64,000 nt of DNA from Posidonia oceanica. Taxonomy: Eukaryota; Streptophyta; Magnoliopsida; Alismatales; Posidoniaceae. The stretch lies in the NCBI GenBank assembly GCA_037176725.1, contig JAZBRS010000023.1:25539001-25603000 (forward strand). Direction: 5' to 3'. Shown piece after piece: positions 47,754 to 57,825 of the stretch. Made by a program: the position numbers and the translations under genes. The notes beneath the pieces were generated by a model. That model saw only the letters and a program-made list of their open reading frames with translations, had not been told where the DNA came from and did no database searches. Each line of letters begins with the position of its first letter. Positions within the stretch are counted from its first letter, which is position 1.

Positions 47754-50738
47754 GTGGCGATAGAAGCCCAGGTCGATTCTTGGATGTCCGACTTAGAGAT
47801 ACTTTATCAAGAACAGCTCAAGTCGATAGCAGAAGACCTGACAGAGCATCAAGCTGCAGAAAGGAAAGGGAAAGCCGTGGTTACGGACCCTCCTCTGCAA
47901 GAAGACCATGCCTCTATCATGGTCCTGGAAGAAGACTCAGTAGCGCCGGACTCCCCTAGACCAGATGAGCTCATCACTCTCCGACCAGAAAGCGGGTCTA
48001 GGTGGTTTGTGCAACCCATGCCTCACTTGAGCAACATAGCGAGCGGCAATGCCCAGATCAGCCGCCAGTCCGGCATACCCTCCACAAGCGCACTGGAAGA
48101 CCCAGAGGAGGAAGCATCAGCAGTGCAAGCAGCAGCAGTAACAGAGCAGAAAGTAGAATCAGTAACAGAGCTGTCAGCAGCCTCAGCAGCAGAACAGTCA
48201 GCAGCATCAACAGCAGAGTCAGCAAGGCCCTTAGCAGAATCAGTAGAGCACTCAGCAGAATCAGTCAGGCCAGAGCAAGCAGTAGAAGGAGTTGCTGAGA
48301 CGGAGGTCGCGCACCGAGGCTACAAGAACACTCGAGTAAGCGTGACCATCCTAAAGCATCACCAGGGCCAAGCAGCGGAACATATACACTCTTTCGACAT
48401 CACAAGCCCTTCTTTTGAGAAAGAGATCCTCTCGGAACTTATTGCTTATGGAGAGGAGGATGATACGGGCATGGATGAGACTGATGAATCATTGCCCGAG
48501 TTCCGGCCCTACGACGACAACCCAGAAGGCCCCAACCTCCATGTTGAAGAAGAAACAGAGGTTGTCAACATCGGCACGGCTAAGGAAGTCAGAGAAGTTC
48601 GTATCAGTGCCCAGCTGTCCACCCAGGCTCGAGCAGAATTCATCGCATTCCTGAAAGAATATGCGGATGTCTTCGCCTGGAGTTATGAAGATATGGTCGG
48701 CCTTGACATAGAGATAGTGGTGCACAATCTGCCCTTAAACCCGGATGCCAAGCCAGTAAAGCAGAAGCTAAGAAGATGGCGACCGCAGTGGCTGCTCATG
48801 ATCAAAGAAGAGATAATGAAGCAGCTCAGAGTCAACTTTCTGAAGGTCGTTCTTTATCCTGAGTGGCTGGCAAACATTGTACCTGTGCCCAAGAAAGATG
48901 GCCGAATCCGGATCTGCATCGACTACAGGGACCTGAACAAGGCGAGTCCCAAGGACGACTTCCCCCTGCCTCACATTGACGTCCTAGTCGACAATACAGC
49001 AGGCCACAAGATGCTCTCCTTCATGGACGGCTTTTCTGGATACAATCAGATCAAAATGGCAGAAGAAGACATGGAAAAGACCTCATTCATCACCCCTTGG
49101 GGAGTCTTCTGCTACCAAGTCATGCCGTTCGGCCTGAAAAATGCTGGTGCGACCTATCAAAGAGCCATGACTGCACTGTTCCACGACCTCATGCACCAAG
49201 AAGTAGAGGTCTATGTAGACGACATGATTGCTAAAACCAAGGAGCCTGAAGAACATCTTACCTGTCTCAAAAAGCTCTTTGACCATCTACGAAAGTACAA
49301 GCTGCGCCTGAATCCCAAGAAGTGCGTATTCGGGGTGTCTTCTGGCAAATTGCTCGGCTACATTGTTAGCCAAAGGGGGATTGAGGTGGACCCGTTGAAA
49401 GCACAAGCCATTGTGGACATGCCACCCCCTAGAACTGAAAAAGAAGTCAGAAGTCTGCTTGGGCGTTTACAATATATCGGTCGCTTTATTGCACAGCTTA
49501 CGCCCATCTGCGAACCCATATTCAAGCTCTTGAAGAAAAATGCGCAGATTCACTGGAGCGAGGAGTGTCAGGCTACATTTGCCAAGATCAAGCAGCTGTT
49601 GATCAAGCCTCCTGTCCTGGTCCCGCCTACACCAGGGAGACCTTTGCTTCTCTACCTTTCTACCACGCAGCATTCCATGGGCGCCGTCTTGGGCCAACAT
49701 GACGAATATGGTAGAAGGGAGCGCGCCATCTATTACCTGAGCAAGAAATTTAATGAATACGAAGCCAGGTACAGTACACTAGAGAAGACCTGTTTGTCCC
49801 TTGTCTGGGCTGCACAGAAACTAAGGCACTACATGATGGCATACCCAGTTCAGCTCTTATGCCGGCATGATCCTATCAAGTTCCTTTTCCAAAAGCCGGC
49901 CATGGTGGGCAGATGTGCTAAGTGGCAGGTGTTATTGTCTCAGTACGACATCACCTTTGTCACACAGAAATCCATGAAGGGTCAAGCCATGGCAGACCAT
50001 CTTGCTGACCTTCCTCTACCTGAATACCAACCCCTCCAGACGCAGTTCCCTGACGAGGACATCCTCTTTGCAATGGAGGACTCTGAGCAGAAAGATCCTG
50101 AAGAACAAGAGGAATGGCAGCTCTACTTTGATGGTGCAGTCAACAAAAAGGGCCGAGGCGTAGGCGCAATGCTGACCACGCCCCAGGGACAGATGATTCC
50201 CTTCGCAAGGAAGCTGACTTTCACCTGCACAAACAATGAAGCGGAGTATGAAGCATGCATCCTAGGGTTGAAAGTCGCCCTCGAACATGAGGCGCAGAAG
50301 CTGCATGTGCATGGTGATGCCATGCTAGTAATTTCTCAAGTGAACGGCGACTGGAGGACAAAAGATCCCAAGCTTGTGCCGTATCACGAATACCTGCTGA
50401 GGCTGATGGAAGAATTTGAGAGCATCTGCTTCACATACATGAACAGAGCCAAGAACGCGTACGCAGACGCATTGGCAACTTTGGCATCCTGGCTCACTAT
50501 ATCTGAAGACAGTGCAGTGGATGTATCTGTTACTCACATTGAGCAGCCTGCATATTGCCTGAACATAGAAGAGGCAGATCCAGCAGAGGAACAGCCCTGG
50601 TATCAAGATATAAAATCTTTCCTGGAGTCTGGCAGTTTTCCTCCGGATACCGCAGCAGCAGACAAGAGAACTCTGGCACGTCTGGCGTCAAAGTATGTGT
50701 TAGGGGCCGGGCAGCTGTACAGAAGGTCATACTATTAG
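47754..50738 (+). CDS. pol: Reverse transcriptase, RNase H and archaeal-type RNase H
   Basis: The longest open stretch of the window (994 codons). A Glu/Ala/Ser-rich linker comes first. RT begins near 48660 (FAWSYEDMVGLD) and shows CIDYRDLNKASPKDDFPLP, the SFMDGFSGYNQI metal site, FGLKNAGATYQR and the intact catalytic YVDDM (about 49210). The first RNase H (about 49600-49900) reads LLYLSTTQHSMGA and appears to lack its first acidic residue. A second RNase H follows (about 50110-50490) with YFDGA, NNEAEYEA, HGDAMLV and NAYADALA, so its acidic residues are kept. This dual RNase H marks the Tat lineage. The frame is bounded by in-frame TAG codons at 47703 and 50736, so it is a segment of a broken polyprotein. 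Confidence 0.93.
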   Translation: MAIEAQVDSWMSDLEILYQEQLKSIAEDLTEHQAAERKGKAVVTDPPLQEDHASIMVLEEDSVAPDSPRPDELITLRPESGSRWFVQPMPHLSNIASGNAQISRQSGIPSTSALEDPEEEASAVQAAAVTEQKVESVTELSAASAAEQSAASTAESARPLAESVEHSAESVRPEQAVEGVAETEVAHRGYKNTRVSVTILKHHQGQAAEHIHSFDITSPSFEKEILSELIAYGEEDDTGMDETDESLPEFRPYDDNPEGPNLHVEEETEVVNIGTAKEVREVRISAQLSTQARAEFIAFLKEYADVFAWSYEDMVGLDIEIVVHNLPLNPDAKPVKQKLRRWRPQWLLMIKEEIMKQLRVNFLKVVLYPEWLANIVPVPKKDGRIRICIDYRDLNKASPKDDFPLPHIDVLVDNTAGHKMLSFMDGFSGYNQIKMAEEDMEKTSFITPWGVFCYQVMPFGLKNAGATYQRAMTALFHDLMHQEVEVYVDDMIAKTKEPEEHLTCLKKLFDHLRKYKLRLNPKKCVFGVSSGKLLGYIVSQRGIEVDPLKAQAIVDMPPPRTEKEVRSLLGRLQYIGRFIAQLTPICEPIFKLLKKNAQIHWSEECQATFAKIKQLLIKPPVLVPPTPGRPLLLYLSTTQHSMGAVLGQHDEYGRRERAIYYLSKKFNEYEARYSTLEKTCLSLVWAAQKLRHYMMAYPVQLLCRHDPIKFLFQKPAMVGRCAKWQVLLSQYDITFVTQKSMKGQAMADHLADLPLPEYQPLQTQFPDEDILFAMEDSEQKDPEEQEEWQLYFDGAVNKKGRGVGAMLTTPQGQMIPFARKLTFTCTNNEAEYEACILGLKVALEHEAQKLHVHGDAMLVISQVNGDWRTKDPKLVPYHEYLLRLMEEFESICFTYMNRAKNAYADALATLASWLTISEDSAVDVSVTHIEQPAYCLNIEEADPAEEQPWYQDIKSFLESGSFPPDTAAADKRTLARLASKYVLGAGQLYRRSYY

Positions 50739-51840
50739 ATGTTACTGTGCTGCCTGAACAAATCGGAGGCTGACACGCTGATGCTTCAAGTGCATGCAGG
50801 GACCTGTGGCCCGCACATGAATGACGTCCTCCTGGCCAAGAAGATCATGCTTCAAGGATATTTCTGGCAGACCATGGAAGCTGACTGCTGCCGGTTCGTG
50901 CGCAGATGCCACAACTATCAGATCCATGGTAACTTCATCAAGGCCCCCCCACATCAGCTGCATAACATGTCTTCGCCATGGCCTTTCTCCACCTGGGGGA
51001 TCGATGTCATCGGCGCCATCCACCCAGCTGCTTCAAATGGTCATCGTTACATTCTGGTAGCGATCGATTACTTTACCAAGTGGGTGGAAGCAGCCTCTTA
51101 TAAGACAGTCACTGCTGTGGCAACAGAAAAATTTATCAGAAACAATATCGTTACCTGATATGGGGTCCCGCACTCAGTCATCTCTGATAATGGCACAAAC
51201 TTCATTGCCAAAAGGATCGAGGAATACCTGCAAAGTCTCAAGATCAAGCATCATCGATCCTCGCCCTATCGGCCACAGATGAACGGAGCAGTGGAGTCTG
51301 CAAACAAGAACATTGTTAAAATCTTGAAGAAAATGGCAGAAACCCACAAGGATTGGCACGACAAGCTCCCGTACGCACTCTGGGCGTACAGGACATCAAT
51401 CCAGACCTCTACAGGAGCCATCCCGTACTCTCTAGTGTACGGAATGGAAGCGGTGTTACCTGTTGAAGTGGAGATCCCCTCTCTGCGGATCCTGCGGGAA
51501 GCTGAGTTGGAAGAGGCAGAATGGGTCGAAGACCGCTGCATCCAACTGAACTTAATTGATGAGCGCGGACTGCAAGCTATGCACAACGCTCACTGCTACC
51601 AGAAGCGGATGGCCAGAGCATTCTTGAAGAAGGTCCAGCCCAAAAACTTTCAGGCAGGGGACCTTGTCTTGCGTGTCATCCATTTGCCTGATGGTCGAGG
51701 GAAATTCCGACCCAATTGGCGTGGCCCCTTTGTGGTCAAGCAGACCTTTTCGGGAGGCACCGTAACTCTTGAGGATATGGACTGGGTCGAGTAGTCTGAG
51801 CCCGTCAATCTCTGCTATCTCAAGAAGTACTATCAGTAGC
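50739..51840 (+). pseudogene. pol: Integrase, with in-frame stops
   Basis: It follows RT in the same frame after TAG 50736-50738. The N-terminal zinc site has its histidines (VHAGTCGPH) but the second cysteine pair reads CHNY, so one zinc ligand is lost. The catalytic core keeps Asp (WGIDVIG), Asp (ISDNGTNF) and Glu (NGAVESANKN). A TGA at 51156-51158 interrupts it just before YGVPHSVISDNG; relatives have Arg there, so CGA to TGA is likely. Another TAG is at 51792-51794, and the natural end is probably the TAG at 51838-51840. The C-terminal part has a FRPNWRGPFVV segment. No chromodomain is seen, as expected for Tat. Confidence 0.88.
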
Positions 51841-53346
51841 CGAAGGCGGCCCCGTTGCAGATGCCCTTCTCCCACTTGCACTTGCATTCTCACCTTTTGC
51901 AACCTCTATTTCAAATCATCATCGTCATCCTTTCAGCTCTTGCATTCTCTCTTTTCAAATCATCATCGTCATCTTCTCAAAAACATCCATCAACTCTTTT
52001 CCAAATCATCGTCGTCATCCTCTCAAGCATTGCATCTTAGGCCCGGTGATGAAAACCGGAGGTGCTTGCCTATTCTGGAAAGAGTCCGCCCTACCTCACC
52101 CGGCACTGCTTAGATGTCTTAGCTAGTGAGGGAGCCACCACCAATCAGGACAGGCGAACTGCCTAATCTCGTAAGGACATACACCTCTGAGGGAGAAAAG
52201 ATGTTAGGATGTGAGTCTAAAAAAAAGAAGTAAGAGTAGACACCTAGGTTTGGGCACATCCAAGGAACAGGAGACGAAGACAGAAGCCGGCCCTAGAGAC
52301 AGGGGTGTGCAGTCTAACCCTGCTCCTTCTACCCATCACACAGCAGACCCAAAGCCTAGATCCATTACATTTCAAACACCCTCCTTTTGCCGCCAAAATG
52401 GGGATAGCAAAAGCCTAAAAAAAAAAAAAGAGAAAAGCAAAACAACAAGCAAAAAAAAAGAGATAGAACAAAAACCCAAAAAAAAAAAAAAAAAAAGGGG
52501 GAAAAAGCAAGCAAAGCAAAAAACAAAAAAGGAAGGAAAAGGCAAAATGCAGCCCGAAAAACACAGGCACCATTATCTCCCATACTTTACTAGAGATCCC
52601 CAGCATGTCGAGCTTAAAAGAATCTACCACATCCCTCCAAGAGCAAACACTCACCCTCTCCTGGCTAGGGGCAGAGAAAGACTGCATACCCATGAGGGAG
52701 AAATCAATCAAAAAAAAAAAAAAAAAAGAGAGCTGAAAGAATAGGTGTAGGTCCTGAGAGTTTGGCCAATAGCCTGTCCTCGCCACACCACCACCTGTAC
52801 AATGCCAACCACTTGTTCCGGAGCGCCACCAGCAAGCCAAGAGTCTAGGTAGAGCCCAGTGAGTCAGGGACCACTCCCTTCCTTTGTAGTAGGCACCAAA
52901 GCACTCCGTATGCTGAGGGCATCCAAGCATACTCATCCATCCAAGCATGCTACTCATCTTCATAAGCATATCACCTGCATCATGCATACATGCATCTTCT
53001 TCTATCATTCCTCTTCTATCAATCATTCCGCTTTGCAACTCGCTTCGGCCCTGAGACAGTACTCCTCCCCAGCAGAGCGCAATGACGCCACTCGAGCTGC
53101 GCTGGTCCAGATCTCCTGCCGGCCCTCGCCCCCGTTTTTTCAAGACCGCTGCATATCTCCCTTGCTTATTTGTGCTTAACTGCTATGTTTTGTTATTGAC
53201 TGCTATGATGCATATGGAACTACATTTTCAAGCCTCAGATTCTGCTTTCTATCAAAGATTATATGACCTGCGAGATCTGACTGTTTATTGATAGCAGGTA
53301 CCTTCAAGCTCTGCAGCTATCAGCCTGTATCTCTGTGATCTGCGCA
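51841..53346 (+). other. Spacer between integrase and extra ORF
   Basis: About 1.5 kb without a supported gene. It has three to four units of about 50 bp with AAATCATCATCGTCATCCT (51910-52036), a CCCGGTGATGAAAACCGG palindrome-like word near 52041, and poly-A runs near 52420-52432, 52478-52496 and 52711-52728. The last 300 bp match the start of the window. The small ORF at 52211-52744 is low-complexity lysine sequence and is not credible. Confidence 0.65.
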
Positions 53347-54549
53347 ATGGGCTTCCCTACTCTGTTAACTCCAGCACACTGCTCGGAAACCCTGCGAGAA
53401 CGGATCGGCAGGCTCACTCAAGAAGACTGTGAGAAGCTTCGCCTCTGGGGGATCCCAACTAAACTGCTGAAGGCTGCTGATGTGGAAGTCAGCCGTCACC
53501 TTCTGTGTGCCGTCGCAAGATTCTGGAAACCGGCGCACCATGTCTTTCGCTTTGGCAAAACTGAGCTGACACCTACACTAGAAGAGGTGCGTCGGATCTG
53601 CAGCTTTTCCAAGATCATGGGGCCGCCTGTTTTCATGAGGCGAGATGGATATCTCAAGGTCCTGAGCCAGCTGACTGGGCTCCCTACTCGAACCTGCCAA
53701 CAGAAACTAATCTGCACCAGTGGGCCTGAACCTATGTTTCGCCTTGCGCACTTCGATGATATCATGAACAAGCGCGCAGAACTCGGGGATGAGCTGTGGC
53801 TCCGAGGATTTGTTATCCGCTTCCTGGGTGAACTAATCTTTACTCATGGCCGACTAACAGTGGCCATTGAGGTTGCAGAGATTGCACTAGCTGTGGTGAC
53901 CCAGCACATAGACCTGGCACCAGTTGTTCTGGTAGAGACCTATCGCGGGCTAGACCGCATCTCTCATCGCTGCCACCACTTCCACGGTTGCGGAGCACTC
54001 ATACAAGTCTGGCTGACCGCGCACTTAGAGATGGACCTCCTGCGCCCTCAAGTGCATGCCTTTGAAGCTTACTGCAGCAGCGCCCGTGCCAAGATAGACA
54101 AGAGCGTCAAAGAAGAATATGAGAAGCTATCAGCACTAACTGACGACGCTGTGATCTGGCGTATTGTCCCCTCTGTAGCCGAGCCATTTACTATCTTCTT
54201 CAGCACGCGCGACGCACGGCTGATCATTCTACCAGGCTTCACAGCAGGCGTAGAGTACCATCCAATCAGGGTCATGCGCCAGTTCAGCTTCCAGCAGGGC
54301 ACCTTCATTGACAGTACAACGCCTGAGCTCCTTCAAATGTACCCTCTCAGCACAACTGCCCCAACCAAGAAGCTTGCTAGTCTGATGCAGCATAGGGTCC
54401 AATCAACAGACATTGCAGCTGTGAGAGGTATGGGATGTACCCCAGAATATGAAGCTAAAGTCCGACAGCTCTGGGCTATTACTGAGGTCCCGCTAGGCGG
54501 CCCCCTATTCCCCGACTCCACGCAGTCGAAGAAGGCTCGAACTGACTAG
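53347..54549 (+). CDS. Extra retrotransposon ORF, intact (400 codons; DUF7745/plant-mobile-domain-like)
   Basis: An uninterrupted ORF in the same strand as pol, about 1.5 kb downstream of integrase. I start it at the ATG at 53347 because the copy at 299 begins at the same residue and keeps the downstream sequence. It has no gag, protease, RT or integrase motif. LRLWGIPTKLLKAADVEV, FWKPAHHVFRFGKTELTP and TLEEVRR in the first third resemble the DUF7745/plant mobile domain group found in Ogre-like elements. The basic tail ends KKARTD. No signal peptide or membrane segment is apparent. Expression may need splicing or a subgenomic RNA because it is far from the LTR start. The function is unknown. 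Confidence 0.8.
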   Translation: MGFPTLLTPAHCSETLRERIGRLTQEDCEKLRLWGIPTKLLKAADVEVSRHLLCAVARFWKPAHHVFRFGKTELTPTLEEVRRICSFSKIMGPPVFMRRDGYLKVLSQLTGLPTRTCQQKLICTSGPEPMFRLAHFDDIMNKRAELGDELWLRGFVIRFLGELIFTHGRLTVAIEVAEIALAVVTQHIDLAPVVLVETYRGLDRISHRCHHFHGCGALIQVWLTAHLEMDLLRPQVHAFEAYCSSARAKIDKSVKEEYEKLSALTDDAVIWRIVPSVAEPFTIFFSTRDARLIILPGFTAGVEYHPIRVMRQFSFQQGTFIDSTTPELLQMYPLSTTAPTKKLASLMQHRVQSTDIAAVRGMGCTPEYEAKVRQLWAITEVPLGGPLFPDSTQSKKARTD

Positions 54550-54848
54550 GCCCTTGTGCAATCATCATTTGGTCTTCTTTCAAGTCATGCTCTACATCTT
54601 TTGGCCTGCCACAGGCATTGTACTCATCAAGCTTTATCAATGAAAAAACTGTTTCTGCTATCTGCTTGCACTTCAAGACTGTTCAATGCATTGCATATTC
54701 ATTATCATCATCATCTCGGGCCCTCTGGCCAGACTTGCAGCCATCACAACGCAGCAAAGTCCTTAGCACCCAATCCGGAGTCCGGAACCTCTGTGGACCC
54801 GCGTCGTCAAGCTACGCCATTCGGCATCCTTCCCCAGCTGAGTCCCCA
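54550..54848 (+). other. Spacer after the extra ORF
   Basis: Non-coding; homologous to 1502-1814. No gene seen. Confidence 0.6.
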
Positions 54849-55280
54849 GCGGGCTCGCACCCCAAACTGCTCGGCGAAAGGTCCGTCAACCTGTCATCCT
54901 CCTCAGCTGGTCATCCCCAGCTGAGTCCCCAGCGGGCTGGCACCCCAAACTGCTCGGCGAAAGGTCCGTCAACCTGTCATCCTCCTCAGCTGCTCATCCC
55001 CAGCTGAGTCCCCAGCGGGCTGGCACCCCAAACTGCTCGGCGAAAGGTCCGTCAACCTGTCATCCCACTCAGCTGATCATCCCCAGCTGAGTCCTCTGCG
55101 GGCTGGCACCCCAAACTGCTCGGCGAAAGGTCCGTCAACCTGTCATCCTCCTCAGCTGGTCATCCCCAGCTGAGTCCCCAGCGGGCTCGCACCCCAAACT
55201 GCTCGGCGAAAGGTCCGTCAACCTGTCATCCCACTCAGCTGATCATCCCCAGCTGAGTCCTCTGCGGGCTGGTACCCCAA
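54849..55280 (+). repeat. 83-bp tandem array (giant element)
   Basis: The GCGGGCTSGCACCCCAAACT word starts at 54849, 54932, 55015, 55098, 55181 and 55264, exactly 83 bp apart. Units hold AGGT-ccgtca-ACCT and CAGCTGG/CCAGCTG inverted repeats. It is the counterpart of the 108-115 bp array at 1815, from which about 30 bp per unit is missing. Confidence 0.93.
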
Positions 55281-55445
55281 ACTACTCGTCTGACAAGCAC
55301 GACAATCTTGTCTTCACCCTCTGCTTTCGATACCAAGGACACGCTGGCCAACCCCTGGTGTCATCCCGACACCAGGGGCATCTTTTGATCGCCCCTTGGT
55401 ATCATTCTCCCCCTCTTTCCCCTATGATATTCCTGGCGTCATAGG
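55281..55445 (+). other. Cluster of strong stem-loops (giant element)
   Basis: The 11-bp hairpin CCCCTGGTGTC (55352-55362) with GACACCAGGGG (55368-55378) is enclosed by GATACCAAGG (55329-55338) with CCTTGGTATC (55394-55403), now a perfect 10-bp stem where copy 1 has one G-T wobble. CCTATGA and TCATAGG pair around the following loop. Confidence 0.85.
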
Positions 55446-56390
55446 ATGATTCTTTCTCATCATCACCTCATCCCCTCTTTGCCGGCCGATAAGTCCGATA
55501 TCTTATCAATCAAGCAATCAATCTCATCATTATCTCACCCCCTCTTTGTCAATCAATCTCATCATGATCTCATCCCCCTCTTTATCAACCAATCTCATCA
55601 TGATCTCGTCCCCCTCTTTATCAATCAATCTCATCATTACCTCATCCCCTCTTTGCCGGCCGATAAGTCCGATATCTTATCAATCAATCTTTCTCATCAT
55701 TACCTCATCCCCTCTTTGCCGGCCGATAAGTCCGATATCTTATCAATCAATCTTTCTCATCATTACCTCATCCCCTCTTTGCCGGTCGATAAGTCCGATA
55801 TCTTATCAATCATTTATTCTCATCATTACCTCATCCCCCTCTTTAGCAATAGCTCTCATCATTACCTCATCCCCCTCTTTAGCAATAGCTCTCATCATTA
55901 CCTCATCCCCTCTTTGCCGGCCGATAAGTCCGATATCTTATCAATCAATAGCTCTCATCATTACCTCATCCCCCTCTTTAGCAATAGCTCTCATCATTAC
56001 CTCATCCCCTCTTTGCCGACCGATAAGTCCGATATCTTATCAATCAATCTTTCTCATCATTACCTCATCCCCTCTTTGCCGGCCGATAAGTCCGATATCT
56101 TATCAATCAATCTTTCTCATCATTACCTCATCCCCTCTTTGCCGGCAGATAAGTCCGATATCTTATCAATCAATCATTCTCATCATTACCTCACCCCCCT
56201 CTTTAGCAATAGCTCTCATCATTACCTCATCCCTCTCTTTAGCAATAGCTCTCATCATTACCCCATCCCCCTCTTTAGCAATAGCCTCTCATCATGACCT
56301 CATCCCCCTCTTTAGCAATAACTCTCATCATTACCTTATCCCCTCTTTATCTCATCATTATCTCGTCCCCTCTTATCAAACAATCAAGCA
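55446..56390 (+). repeat. CTCATCATTACCTCATCCCC repeat array (giant element)
   Basis: Units of about 36 bp (with CTCTTTAGCAATAG) alternate with longer units of about 60 bp carrying GCCGGCCGATAAGTCCGATA followed by TCTTATCAATC, which contains a GATAAG/CTTATC hairpin. The open frames here repeat SHHYLIP and are repeat by-products. Homologous to 2741-3260. Confidence 0.9.
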
Positions 56391-57260
56391 CTCTCAGGCT
56401 GATATCCTAAACTATCAACAATCACTGCTCTCTTAGGCTGATAACCTAAACTATCATCTGGGCTGATCCATGGTTGGCCCACAGTTGTGTTATACGGCTG
56501 ACATCCAGTAACTGTCCCTTGCAATTGCGGTTTCCAGTTGATAGGTCTGTAAACTATCCGCTAGTTGATAGGTCTGTAAACTATCCACCAGTTGATAGGA
56601 CTGTAAACTATCGCTAGGCTGATATCCTAAAACTATCACCTCTCTCTCAACAACAACAACGGAGGAGGGAGGAAAAGAGAGAGATATCTCTCTCAACAAC
56701 AACAACGGAGGAGGAGGAAAGAGAGAGATTAGGACTGTAAACTATCGTTCCAGTTGATAGGATTGTAAACTATCGCTAGGCTGATATCCTAAACTATCAC
56801 GCGCAATCATGTTATACGGCTGACACCCAGTAACTGTCCCTCGCAATGCCGTTTCCAGTTGATAGGACTGTAAACTATCCGCCAGTTGATAGGTCTGTAA
56901 ACTATCCGCCAGTTGATAGGTCTGTAAACTATCGCTCCAGTTGATAGGACTGTAAACTATCCGGCATTTGCGTTATACGACTGATACCCAGTAACTATCA
57001 CTCATGGTTTGTGGCTTCCAGTTGATAGGTCTGTAAACTATCCGCCAGTTGATAGGTCTGTAAACTATCCGCCAGTTGATAGGACTGTAAACTATCCCAC
57101 ACAACCATGTTATACGACTGATATCCAGTAACTATCACTCACAACTGCTCTAGGCTGATAACCTAAACTATCGCTCTAGGCTGATAACCTAAACTATCAC
57201 TCCCGGTTGATAGGACCGTAAACTATCCGGACGATAAGCCCGTCACCTTATCACCTTTTT
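56390..57260 (+). repeat. Hairpin array with covarying stems (giant element)
   Basis: The same design as 3290-4320: GATAG...CTATC units grouped in blocks with outer stems such as GCAATGCCG/CGGCATTTGC and ATGGTTTGTGG/CCACACAACCAT. Two blocks of copy 1 are represented by one here, with a purine-rich insert at 56641-56728. Confidence 0.92.
56641..56728 (+). repeat. Duplicated CTCTCTC/GAGAGAG hairpin insert
   Basis: Two nearly identical units carry CTCTCTCAACAACAACAACG, then GGAGG-rich sequence, then GAGAGAG, so each can fold on itself. The insert interrupts the GATAG/CTATC series and is absent from copy 1. Confidence 0.8.
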
Positions 57261-57741
57261 TTTTTTTGGCGTGGCCTTGCCCCAGGAAGGCAAAGTCATG
57301 CACCCCCCTTTTTTGGCGATAGGAGAGTTGGCCTCTCTCCCCTCGCACCCCCGTTTTCCCTTTTCTGCTAGCTTGCTCCCCGGGCGGGGACGAGCTGCAC
57401 CCTGTTTTCTTTGCTTTGTCGCGCAAGTCTGGCCTTCCTGCCAGATCCTTGCACCACATCGCGTCCTTTTAGCATTTTCTCTTGCATCATCTCTGCATCT
57501 TCTCAGATAGCACTGCATGCTACTTTAGTATCATCGGCATCACTCGCACAGCATCAGCATTTTCCTTTAATTGGCTAACTCTTGTACTAACTCTTGCATT
57601 GCATTTGCATTAACACACATTGCACACTTAGCATCATCCATCTGCACCCTGCATTTTGCATTGCGGCAACAGCCTACGATTTCCGGTGCATCCGCCGAAT
57701 AAGTAGCTCACGCCCATAGCAAACCGCTGCTCCCGCCGGTC
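57261..57741 (+). other. 3' spacer before the polypurine tract (giant element)
   Basis: Homologous to 4321-4793. A T run lies near 57257-57268. No gene seen. Confidence 0.6.
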
Positions 57742-57825
57742 AGATGGGGTGTCTTGTCAACCCTGAGCAGCGGCCTCGCTCCGCTTGACCTTGCTCAGGG
57801 AGGGGCATCTGTTGACACCCCATCT
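57742..57825 (+). promoter_or_regulatory. Polypurine tract in a conserved double hairpin (giant element)
   Basis: AGGGAGGGG (57797-57805) lies four bases before LTR E. CCCTGAGC (57761-57768) pairs with GCTCAGGG (57793-57800), and AGATGGGGTGTC (57742-57753) pairs with GACACCCCATCT (57814-57825) inside the LTR start. The arms are identical to those at 4794-4877 although the loop sequence differs slightly. Confidence 0.87.

Noticed and set aside
47423..47959. 178-codon ORF overlapping the pol linker
   Set aside because: Shadow frame of the protease-RT reading frame, with no motif.
52211..52744. 177-codon lysine-rich ORF
   Set aside because: Driven by poly-A runs; no conserved domain; not present as an ORF in copy 1.
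55446..56436. 283- and 296-codon overlapping ORFs
   Set aside because: Two frames are open at once through a simple tandem repeat, so they are by-products of the array.
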